Shown here: positions 1 to 8,700 of the stretch, in pieces
How the letters are laid out: each line of letters begins with the position of its first letter
Numbering within the stretch: position 1 is the first letter of the stretch
Source: Baffinella frigidus
Taxonomy: Eukaryota; Cryptophyceae; Cryptomonadales; Baffinellaceae
Reading direction: 5' to 3'
Assembly: GCA_026770585.1 (NCBI GenBank)
Contig: MU646766.1
Location: 327,662-340,014, forward strand
Length of the DNA stretch: 12,353 bases
Notes under the pieces: generated by a model
Seen by the model: the letters and a program-made list of their open reading frames with translations, nothing else
Told to the model about the DNA's origin: nothing
Database searches by the model: none
Translations under genes and position numbers: made by a program

Positions 1-2305
1 CTCCCCCCCCTCCGAAGCTTTCGCGGAGCCACGCAACGTGAGCGTCTCCGGCGCATCGGCATCACCAGCCTCTTCCTCCTCCTCCTGCGGCACGGCGCAC
101 GCAGCCTCATCCCCCGCGGCGTCACCCTCCTCGCGCAGGCCCGGTCCCTCAGCCTCGGACGCAGCCCCCTCGCCGCGCAGCGTGAGCGTCGGCCCCGCCT
201 CCTCGTCACTCTCGTCGCCGTGCGTCTCATGCGCCTGTGCATCGATCTCCTGCGTGTGGGGTGTGAGTTTAGGGATTGGGGTTGGGGGTTGGGGGTTGGG
301 GTTGGGGTTTGGGGTTTGGGGTTGAGGAATTAGTTTTTGAGGTTTAGGTTTAGGTTGAGGGCTTAGGGTTGAGGGTTAAGGGTTTTTAAGGTTTAAGGTT
401 TAGGTTTAGGGTTTAGGGTTTAGGGTTTAGGGTTTAGGGTTTAGGGTTTAGGGTTTAGGGTGTAGGGTTTAGGGTTTAGGGCTCATGGCTTATGGCTTAC
501 GGTTTGGGGTTCAGGGTTCAGTGTTTAGGGTTAATGGTTAAGGGTTTAAGATTTGGGATTTAGGGTGTGGGGTTCAAGATTTAGGGTTAGGGGTTTGGGG
601 TTAAGGATTAAGGGTTTGGGGTTTAGGGTTCAGGGTTTATGGTTTACAGCTTAGGGTTGAGGGTTTGCGGTTTAGGGCTTAGGGCTTCGGGAGGAGGGCT
701 TAGGGATCAGGGATGAGGGCTTATGGCTGCGGGCTTAGGGCTTATCGTTCAGGGTTTAGGGTTTAGGGTTTAGGGCTTAGGGTTTAGGGTTTAGGGTTTA
801 GGGTTTAGGGTGTGGGGTCTAGGGTTTAGGTTTTAGGGCTTAGGGCTTGGGTTTAGGGCTTAGGGCTTCGGGCTTAGGGCTTCGGGCTCAGGGCTGAGGG
901 CTTACGGTTCAAGGTTCAGGGTTGAGGTTTGAGGGTTTAGGATTTAGGATTTAGGGTTTAGGGATAAGGAGGGTTTTGGATTTAGGGTTTAGGGTTTCGG
1001 GTTGAGGGTTTGGGGTTTGGGGTTTGGGGTTCAGGGTTCAGAGTTTAGGGTGTGGGGTTTAGGTTTTAGGTTGTAGGGCTGAGGGCGTATGGCTTAGGGA
1101 AAAGGGCTTACGGTTCAGGGTTTAGGGTTTAGGGTTTAGGGCTTAGGGCTTAAGGTTTAGAGTTTAGCGTTGAGGATTTGTGGTTTAGGGTCCAGGGTTC
1201 AGGGTTTATGGTTTAGGGTTTAGGGTTCAGGGTTTGGGGTTTGGGGTCTGGATTTAGGGTGTATGGTCAAGGGTTTAGGGTGTAGGGTGTAGGGTGTAGG
1301 TTTTAGGGCTTAGGGCTTAGGGCGTTGGGTTCAGGGTTTAGGGTTTAGGGTTTAGTGTTTAGGGTGTAGGGTTTAGGGTGTAGGGTTCATAGTTCAGGTG
1401 TTAGGGCTCAGAGTTTAGGGTTTAGGGTTCAGGGTCTAGGGTTTAGGATTCATGGTCAAGGGTTTAGGGTCTAGGGTTTAGGGCTATCCCAGTGGAAAGA
1501 GAGTGACAGGAGGTGACAGGGTCGCGGCAAGGGCGAGGGACACCTGGATTTGCAGCTCGTCCTTGACGGCCATGATGTCAGCCTCGAGCGTTGCCGCATC
1601 CCAGGACCCATCCGCGCGTCTGCCCAAGTGTCACAGAGAGTTACGCACGGTGGACAGAGGCGGCCACCCTCAGCATGTCACCGTCCACAGGGTGCAGGCA
1701 CGACAAGAGAGGACATCACATCGGGGGTGCTGCTTCTGAGCGATGACCTGTACGCAGATTCCTCGAGATCCCCGAAGGCTTTCACCCCCATCGCCTCCAG
1801 CTCGGCGTTGAGGGTGGTCAGCTCCAAGAACAGATCCGAGGAGAGAGAGTCCTCCTCAGCCGTCGGTTTCAGCGAAAGCGATTCACCGTCGTCCACGGCC
1901 TTCTCGCCCGCCTCGTCTTCTTGGCTGCCGCCTCGCAGGCCCAGCGACTCAGCGGACTTGGCGTTTCCAGGCTCGCCCCCCACGAGACGCTCCAGCTCCT
2001 CGAGGTCCTGGGCGAGGCCCTCGCTCTCCGCCATCGCTGCATCCAGCGTCTTCTGAAGCTCTTCCAGCCCTTCCCCAGCCTGCAAGGTTCAGGGATCCGT
2101 CCATCAGCCACCCTGGTCCCCGCGACCGGGCTCCCGAGCACATCAACTGCAGCGAGGCTGGTCGGTCAGCAGGGAACGGAAAGGAGATGGTGACGGGGCT
2201 CACCGGGGCGTCGGCGCCGTCATCTGCGGCATAAGATCCAGGGAAAATGCAGACCAGGAGCGCTAAGAGACACCAGGAGAGCACCACGGTGCGCGAGGAA
2301 GCCAT
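1..2305 (-). CDS. Acidic secreted/lumenal protein of unknown function (partial, 3' end beyond window)
   Basis: I do not recognise this protein. Proposed exons on the minus strand are 2204-2305, 1748-2079, 1544-1619 and 1-249 (open to the window edge). All junctions are GT-AG and keep one reading frame (phases 0, 2, 0), giving 253 visible residues. The ATG at 2303-2305 starts a clear signal peptide (hydrophobic core about residues 7-22, likely cleavage after SYA at 26). The rest is very acidic. Residues about 38-66 and 114-131 have heptad-like Leu/Glu spacing suggesting short coiled coils. A short motif recurs: ESLGLRGG (78-85), ESLSLKP (100-106), TLTLRGE (191-197) and TLTLRGS (239-245). The protein probably enters the endomembrane system or the space outside the cell. 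Nothing downstream of the signal peptide indicates a plastid transit peptide. The third intron (250-1543) is mostly telomere-like repeat. Exon 3 is the least certain because it rests only on phase and composition. Confidence 0.7.
266..1483 (-). repeat. Degenerate telomere-like tract inside intron 3 of the acidic-protein gene
   Basis: About 1.2 kb of TTTAGGG-type heptamers on the plus strand, so CCCTAAA on the sense strand of the minus-strand gene. Perfect runs occur at about 395-465 and 745-810. Between them lie many variants: TTCAGGG, TTGAGGG, TTTGGGG and GCTTAGGG. The tract begins 16 nt from the proposed 3' splice site (acceptor AG at 250-251) and ends 60 nt from the donor at 1542-1543. Coding exons in one frame flank both sides, so this is not a present-day chromosome end. 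Unlike the two other tracts, it does contain AG on the sense strand, in the GCTTAGGG variants. The 110 nt nearest the acceptor (252-361) are AG-free. Confidence 0.93.
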
Positions 2306-2779
2306 GGTGGTCGCCCGTTGTTCGTGGCCGCCGAGGAAAAATAGACTGGCAATATCCGGAAATCCGGAAGGTGGAGAAGCCAAACAGGTTATTTATTAGC
2401 AGGAAATCCAAAAACGGCTCCAATGTCACGAACTATGATGCCTCCAACTTTTCTGCCCCAGCTTACTTCAAAAACTTTCTCTCACAAAGTTGTGCGCCTT
2501 GAAAATCTGAGCATCTTTGTTGGGACAAGGTTTTGGCGAGGAGGGGGGGAAGAGTGTGCAAAACCAGATGCGGTGGTTTTGGGGGAGTCATATTTTGAGT
2601 ATGTTTTCAGGCCTCTGATGCCCAAGATTCTTGGAGCGGATTGGAAGAGGACCTCTCGAGGACTCGAGAACCGTCGAGAAAAGTGATGTGAGCCCAGGGG
2701 ATCGAAAGTTACACCCAATCGAGCGCCCGACGGGCCCGCCTCGGGACCAGGAAACACCTCAAAGCCTCGTTTTGAGGGC

Positions 2780-2880
2780 CTTCCCCTGCCTAATCCAAAA
2801 ATGTGAAAACACATTTGTGGGCGAACTTTTCATTCTGTTTCCTAAATGTGATCTCAGTTTTTTGGATTAGACAGGGGAAG
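2780..2880. mobile_element. Short TIR hairpin element (MITE-like), 101 bp
   Basis: The left arm begins CTTCCCCTGCCTAATCC and the right arm is its reverse complement with one change in the first 22 bases (CTTCCCCTGTCTAATCC). Pairing continues imperfectly to a CACATTT/AAATGTG pair, leaving a loop of about 30 nt. This is the form of a non-autonomous DNA transposon or a long hairpin RNA. No target-site duplication is obvious, so the mobile-element call is inference. Confidence 0.6.
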
Positions 2881-3245
2881 ATCAAGTCCCTAGGCAAAAG
2901 CCCTGCTTCTCCACGCTCGAAATCCGTGAGTCTTTTGGCCGTTGATGCCGGGTTGGGAGTCGTTTGGGACGTTGGGGAAGGTGGAGAAGGGAGGGAACAC
3001 CCACGAATCATCTCCCCGACCAGCCAAAGGTGGTCTCGCCCCGTCCCTTTCCCGCCCCAGAACCAGCAGGGCTGCATTTGCTACAAGCAGGCAAGGCAAC
3101 ACACGCGCTCAAGTGCAGCGGCACTGTCTCTGGGGTCGTGGATTCCACCGAGGATGTGCAGGCTCACTGAATGCTGCTAGAGAAAGATGCTCCTCGTCGG
3201 GATACCGTGGTGTAGATTGGATTTCCAGCCCCCAGTGAAAATGTG

Positions 3246-3295
3246 CAGCGACCGTCCAAGGTTTGACAAGCCCGTCAGCGACCGTCCAAGGTTTG
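3246..3295. repeat. Two 20-bp direct repeats, 30-bp period
   Basis: The same 20 bases (CAGCGACCGTCCAAGGTTTG) occur at 3246-3265 and 3276-3295, separated by 10 bp. Function unknown. Confidence 0.9.
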
Positions 3296-3740
3296 GCGCA
3301 CACCTGGCCTGTGATACCGTGCGACCTCCCTTCCCCCCAGTCTGAATGCTTGGCCTGCGTCGCAGCACGCAAATCTGACGGCTCGTGTGCTTGCTGCATC
3401 AAGTACCTACTTCTGGTTTGCTGCAATCTGGCAGAGAGCATGACACAAAGGCATTTCTGCAAGTCATGTAGAGAATGCGAACTCCCACCATAGGCGGGCA
3501 CAGGAACTGCTCTGCAGGATGGTCGTGCTGTGTTGCAAACATCGAACCTTCCAGTGAAGAGGAAGGGGAACGGACGATCCTCGATGGGGCATAAGTTGAT
3601 GCAGGGGATCGCACTCACACTCACATCCACACAGCAAAGGACTTCGTAGAGATTGTCGGTCAGATTCTGACAGAGTTTCCGTTACCTTATCCTTAAGACA
3701 CCCCCTGTGCCCCTACGAAATTGCCTACCCTATGGTCCTT

Positions 3741-3920
3741 TTAATGGGTCTCCTGGTGCTGTTGTGCGGAAGACGCGTGCCAACGAGTGTCCGTGTGGCC
3801 GTACAGCACGGTCGATTCCCCGGAGAATGACGGGCTTTGCAACGAGCGTGCTGCCTGAACCCGGAAACTCATGGCTGCCAGCCTCCGCACGGCAGGCTTC
3901 CAGGCCCAGATGGGGGCCAT
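3741..3920 (-). pseudogene. Truncated 5' copy of the Nudix gene (presequence only)
   Basis: From the ATG at 3918-3920 the minus strand reads MAPIWAWKPAVRRLAAMSF and continues for 57 residues matching the start of the Nudix gene at 9098, with eight amino-acid differences by my count. The similarity stops at 3750, the edge of the duplicated block, and the frame then ends in unrelated sequence three codons later. No Nudix domain follows. It is a presequence without an enzyme and most likely a duplication fragment. Transcription onto something downstream is possible, but I could not find a matching exon. Confidence 0.75.
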
Positions 3921-4287
3921 CTTGCGTCGACGCGCCCACTGGCCCTGGTTCGCCGCGTGCAGGCTCTCTTTGCTCCCGCCTGTCTGACCCCCGATCACCT
4001 CTCAGTATTCGGTGTCTTGTGAGTGATGACAACCCCCCCTCCTGTTTTTTTACAGGGTGGTAAAAAAGAAACATATTCAAAAGTTGACACTGCTTGATTT
4101 CAGTACAACTTCGTCAACTTTGAAGCGAGCTTGGGCCCGCCTCGGACCTGCTACAAACTTTTCTTGGTCCAAGGGCGCGGTCGCGAACCCCAGTCCCCCT
4201 TCCTTGTCCTCCCCTCTTCTTTCGTTCACAGCCTCACGGAGCCTCGACAAGCAGCCAGCCCGACCCCCGGAGCAGCGCTCTCGCACG
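3921..4287. promoter_or_regulatory. Duplicate (orphan) divergent promoter region
   Basis: This is the counterpart of the 9099-9463 interval, between two divergent start codons that no longer lead to full genes. It keeps the paired GTCAACTTT motifs in inverted orientation at 4080-4088 (minus) and 4113-4121 (plus), 24 nt apart. Whether it is still active cannot be told from sequence. Confidence 0.5.
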
Positions 4288-4404
4288 ATGCTGCCGCGTC
4301 TTCTGGCCCTGGCCGCCCTGATCCCCGTGGCACTTTCGTTCTCTCCCGCCGCGACGCTCCGCTGCGCGAGGCCGCCCTCGCGATTCCTCGCCCAGCGCAG
4401 ATAA
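4288..4404 (+). pseudogene. Truncated 5' copy of the DUF2358-SOUL gene (signal and transit peptide only)
   Basis: The ATG at 4288-4290 starts a 38-codon frame almost identical to the leader of the gene at 9464: a signal peptide, then ALSFSPAATLRC and Arg/Pro-rich transit-peptide sequence. It ends at TAA 4402-4404, inside the AT-rich insertion that begins at 4399. After the insertion 29 bases of leader resume (4441-4469) and then homology is lost. No DUF2358 or SOUL exon follows. It is best read as a broken duplicate. A 38-residue secreted peptide is possible but unsupported. Confidence 0.78.
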
Positions 4405-4469
4405 TGTTGTAAATGATCATATATATAACAATGATGTCCTCACAATGCACGCCGCGGGGGCGCTCGCTG

Positions 4470-5386
4470 TCAAAGAGCAAAGTGGAGATTATTTAATGCA
4501 GCTTGAGAACACCCCGCTCGCCAGACTGACCCTTGCCATTCTCGGAAGATGGAAAGAGCAAGCGTTGCAGCCTGATTGCTGCTCAGGGTACCGCGCGCCT
4601 TCTCAGCTCTCAGCCATCCCGCAGCAGCTCACCGGCCCGCGCGCCTCCTACATCAGCACCCCCCCTTCAAGGGGGGGCGACTAACTAGCCTACACGCACG
4701 CCCTCAGATGGAGAGGGCGTGGGTGACTGGCGCCCAGGCAGGGCGTCGGGCCCCAGAGACAACTCCTCCTATGTGGGGCGTGTCCCCAGAGTGGTTGCGG
4801 GAGTCGAAGGGTCCACGAGCACTGGGTCTTCGAGCAATACCGGGAGGGCTACCTGCCACCACCGCCACCATAGGTTATTCAGGTTCTTGCAACTCCCACC
4901 AAAGGCGGACACTGCAACGTATCCTGCTGAAAGGCCCTGATTCCTTTCGGATCGCATCAAGCCAGACCCGGTCAACGCCAGCAAGCACCGCACCAGCTTA
5001 AATCAGAATTTGATGATGAGGCTCCTTCGTTTTAAAATTGTTTCCTGGTACAAATGAAACATTATTGCGAGTGGTAATGGCTCCAATTTCTGGCGGTTGG
5101 CGTGTTTCCCAGGAAAGAATCTCAGAATGAACTTGAGGATAATTATGACGTGTGACCTGGCGTGGAAGCACGGCAGCAAGGCGCGTTCTCTGGGTGCGAG
5201 GCGTGCCGCCAAGGCCGCGCTTCATGCCTTGCTCGAAATCAAGGGCACATACCGCCCCTAGGGTGGTCCCATGCTCCTAGGCCCTACTGTATAACCCTTT
5301 CGTGGTGCGTGTTCCTAATTGCGAGTAACCCCTGTACCTGCTCCTCCTGCTCCACGGTAGGGCCGCTTGGCACTTGTCGCTATGAA
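4470..5386. other. Spacer with no convincing gene
   Basis: No exon chain with recognisable similarity is visible. Small items are a near-perfect C7TT-C-AAG7 palindrome at 4659-4677, a segment at 4888-4912 resembling 3479-3503 (shared ACTCCCACCA.AGGCGG), and an isolated 38-codon frame at 5145-5261 with no family match. The stretch from about 5000 to 5160 is notably AT-richer than its surroundings. Confidence 0.5.
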
Positions 5387-5544
5387 TAGTAACAGGATCT
5401 GAAATTACATTTGTAAAGCGGCTCGTTCTGGTACAAAGTGTAACACTTACAGGCTTTAACACTCTAATTCTTTTATAAAAGCCCCCGAGTTTTGAAATAC
5501 CAGAACAATTTGCTTTACGCAACTAGTTTCAGGTCCTGTTACTA
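5387..5544. mobile_element. TA-flanked MITE-like element at the 3' end of the Nudix gene
   Basis: The core at 5389-5542 (154 bp) starts GTAACAGGATCTGAAA and ends with the inverted counterpart (reverse complement GTAACAGGACCTGAAA). Weaker pairing continues inward: GTAAAGC...GTTCTGGTA appears in both arms. A TA dinucleotide lies immediately outside each end (5387-5388 and 5543-5544). This fits the target-site duplication of Tc1/mariner-type elements. There is no room for a transposase, so it would be non-autonomous. Confidence 0.75.
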
Positions 5545-5729
5545 AGAATATGCAGCCAGTTTCTGCGGTGCGATGCCCCTCTTCCACGCACGTATTTCGG
5601 GAGGGTGGGGCGGGCGGGCAGATGGGGTCGCACGGACCTCGATCAGGAAGTGGTGGAGGATGAAGGCTGTCAGGCCTGGTTAAGGGTTTAGGGTTTAGGG
5701 TTTAGGGTTCAGGGTTTAGTGTTTAGGGT

Positions 5730-5768
<39 letters not shown>

Positions 5769-8700
5769 GGTTTGGAAGTGGGGGGTTGGGGTTTAGGTTT
5801 GAGGGTTGAGGGTTTAGGGTTTAGGGTTTAGGGTTGAGGGTTGAGGGTTTAGGGTTTAGGGTTTGGAAGTGGGGGTTTTGGGTTTAGGGTTTAGGGTTTA
5901 GGGTTCAGGGTTTAGGTTTTAGGGTTTAGGTTTAAGGGTTCAGTGTTCAGTGTTCAGTGTTTAGGGTTTAGGGTTTAGGGTTTAGGGTTTAGGGTTTGGG
6001 GTTTAGGGTTCGGGAATTTGCACCCCAGACGCGGTGCTTGCCGGACATGAAGGCAGGCATGTCATCGCCCAGAAGGATGCTCTCGTACACCATGTGCGTC
6101 GGATCCAGCAGGTCCTGCGCCGCACATTTGATGTATGTTTTAAGGGTGAATGATCCTACCGACGTTGAAAATGAAGCAAGTTTTAAGCGGTTACTTGCCA
6201 TGCGCGCACGCCCACCGCGCTTACTTGCAGCCACCTCGAGAAGCTGCCTGAGAGCCAGGGCTGCCTGAGAGCCACAGCTGCCTGACAGCCAGCCACCGCT
6301 GCATGCCTACCTCAGTCTCGTTGCCGCTGGGAAGATTTCATCCCGACAGGAAATTAATTTAAATGCTCCGGAGTTCCCCGAATGTGTCAATTATTAGTAA
6401 ATTTCGTTGATGCGGGGAACTCCGGATGATTTAAATTAAATGTCTGGCGGGATTAGATTAGGGTTTGCCCTTCACCTTTCAGGGTCGTGGGTCGTGTGTT
6501 CACGATTCGGGTCTGGCCTTTCAATTTTAGGGGTTGTGGTTGAGGAAATCGCTACACCAAACAGTTCACCCTAAAAAAGGGATCAGTTTTCAGGGTTCCG
6601 AATATATTTTTCAAGTTTCCCAGCCAACGGGCCGCGGAGGACACCCTGTCGCAACCTCGGCTGGGGCAGCGGACACCACGGAAGAGCAAAGGCGGCGACC
6701 TCTGTCTCAGTCGGGTGGGTGGTTGGCTGACTGCGTTTAAATTGACATGCTGGGTTCGCGTCGCGGTACATATCCGTCAACTTTGGAGCGAAAAATGGCC
6801 TAGTCTCACCAATTTGACCGATAGACTGAGACAGAGGTAGAAAGAGGCAGGAAGGTGGGTGACCTGGATCGGGATTGCGAAGACCTCCGCGATTTCCGCC
6901 TTGTTTGCCCGCCGCGATAGGTCTGCCAGATCCACTGGCCCGAGGTATCCCACCACTGCGGTTGCCAAAACATTTACATCAGGACTCCGTGCAAACGCTT
7001 TAGTACAAAGAGCATCTGAATGTAGTTAATGAGGGGGGCCGATTGACAGGGGCAGAGCTAGGAGGCGCAGCTGCGTGCCCCCGCGCCCGGAGGCGAAAAG
7101 GTCTCCAGAATTTAAGGCCCGAGTCAGGTCTTATCAGACACCAACTTTATCAACGTTGCACATCTTCAAGTCCTCCTTGTCAGGATGAAGAAGCGAAATA
7201 TTGATGGTTTCTGATAATTTCGGATGATCGACTCAAATTTCGTTTCTTTATGTAGGAAGTATGTAAGGTTATTCCGGACTGTTAAATAATTCCGGACACA
7301 TTTACTACACGATGTATGTCATGGTAGGTGCATATCATGACACAAAAGATGCATACCATGGCATTCAAACTCTCTAGAAACATGAGTTTTCATGCCATGG
7401 TAGGTGCATATTCATATCATGATATCCACATACCATGACATAAAAAAGGCTATGTCAGCATAAAAATCGATGGATACCATGACATCTTTCACAAAGCTTT
7501 TATTGTCAAAGCAGTTGCCTAAAATCATCCGAAAAGGCAACGATTCGAGCTTTCCGAAAAAGATTTGTACCAAGAATGTCAGCATGTCGTGTAGTAAATG
7601 TGTCCGGAATTATTTAACAAAAGCGAAAAACGCGATATTTGAGGTCGGCTATTTCCCAAACCAAAATAGTTAGCTCACTTTTGAAAATGACTTAGGACAG
7701 CTGAGACTAAGCTCTTCAAAACGGTCTAGGGGAGTCACCCGCAAAAAGTTGACGGTTAAGGAGTAATTTAGCTCCAAAAAGTAGTCCGGTGAAACCTGAC
7801 ACTCTTCCTACATCTGTGAAAAAAACGCCACTGTCTAGCTCTGCCTGACTTAATCTGGTCTCATCAAAATGATGAGACCGGAAGTCAGTTCCTCGGGGGT
7901 TTGGTGCAAATCCGTCAACTTTGGGGTTGAAAACGATGAGGCAATCCGAGTCAGGCAGAGCTAGACGTTTCACGAAAATCTTCGTGGCAGAGCTAAATTA
8001 GACGTTTCACGAATATCTTGGTGATAACGGCAAACCTTTTGTGTCCGGGCGCGGCTTGCAGGGCTGGCGTGCCCCGGGGCTGGCGTGCGGTGCGCCACCA
8101 GGTGGGGTCTGCACGCATCGCGTGATATGGTGTTCCGGGAGGGGGGGCGGACCAGGAGTGACGAGCGTGCCAGTAATGGCAACCGCGTTGGGCAGGCGAC
8201 CGAGGATGTTGGAGCTGGGATAGAAGGGGCGGTGCTGCCAGCCCGCTTCCCACAGCGCGCGGTCCGTCGGACGCCACACCTGCACGCCCAGCTCCTCCTG
8301 CGTCTCGCGCGTGGCGCATGTCTCCATGCACTCGTCCGTCACGTCCAGGTGCCCGCCGGGAAAGCACACCTGCGTGCCGAGGCCGCTTGCTCAGCCCTGG
8401 GGGCAGGGGGGCAAGGCGTTGCTCACGGGAAATGCGGCGAGGGGTACGGGGTGAGGTGTGTGCACCTGTCCTTTGTGGGTGCCAACATTCATGGAGCGGA
8501 GGTTGAAGAGGACGCCCGGCTTGCCGTCGACGGAACAAAGCGGAAGCATGATACCCGCCCGCCGCCCTGTATGCTGGTCGTCCGCCACACGGGTCTTCGG
8601 AATCCGCGCGATGCGCTCTGTCAGCGCCAGGAGCATGTCGTGGTCCCACACCATCTCTTTGATACGCCGCTGGAGCCTGGCGTTGAGGTGCGGAGGGAGT

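Larger units (their letters stand above)
2306..3749. other. Gene-poor spacer
   Basis: This is 1.4 kb between the start of the acidic-protein gene and the duplicated promoter block. I see no exon chain with family similarity on either strand; open frames here are short and overlap each other. It holds the upstream region and 5' leader of the minus-strand gene (from 2306), an inverted-repeat element at 2780-2880 and a 20-bp direct repeat at 3246-3295. Confidence 0.55.
3750..4469. repeat. Segmental duplication, copy 1 (truncated divergent promoter block)
   Basis: This segment matches 8928-9610 in the same orientation. Similarity starts sharply at CTCCTGG (3750/8928) and ends at GCGCTCGCTG (4469/9610). 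By manual count the half nearer the Nudix gene (3750-4035) is about 92% identical, and the half carrying promoter and signal peptide (4056-4394) about 98%. A 42-nt AT-rich stretch (4399-4440) replaces 4 nt of copy 2. Copy 2 has full genes on both sides, so copy 1 is taken as the derived copy. Confidence 0.93.

Noticed and set aside
38-325. Plus-strand Ser/Ala-rich open frame at the left edge
   Set aside because: Antisense to exon 4 of the acidic-protein gene; it runs into the telomere-like tract.
266-1483. Chromosome end (true telomere)
   Set aside because: Gene exons continue in frame on both sides, the repeats are degenerate, and the other two tracts are also internal.
4018-4053. Mini-intron in the leader (CTT|GTGAGTG...TTTTTTTACAG)
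   Set aside because: About 36 nt, shorter than the other introns here, and the acceptor is altered in copy 2.
4576-5001. Plus-strand open frame of 141 codons
   Set aside because: No ATG start, overlaps other open frames, no motif; composition looks like spacer.
5145-5261. 38-codon ATG frame with Ala/Lys/Arg-rich sequence
   Set aside because: Too short and isolated; no signal, motif or neighbouring exon to support it.
5542-5666. Alternative Nudix last-exon acceptor (CTGACAG|CC)
   Set aside because: It gives VWGAFIL; the acceptor at 5676 gives VWGLTAFIL, which matches the family across the junction.
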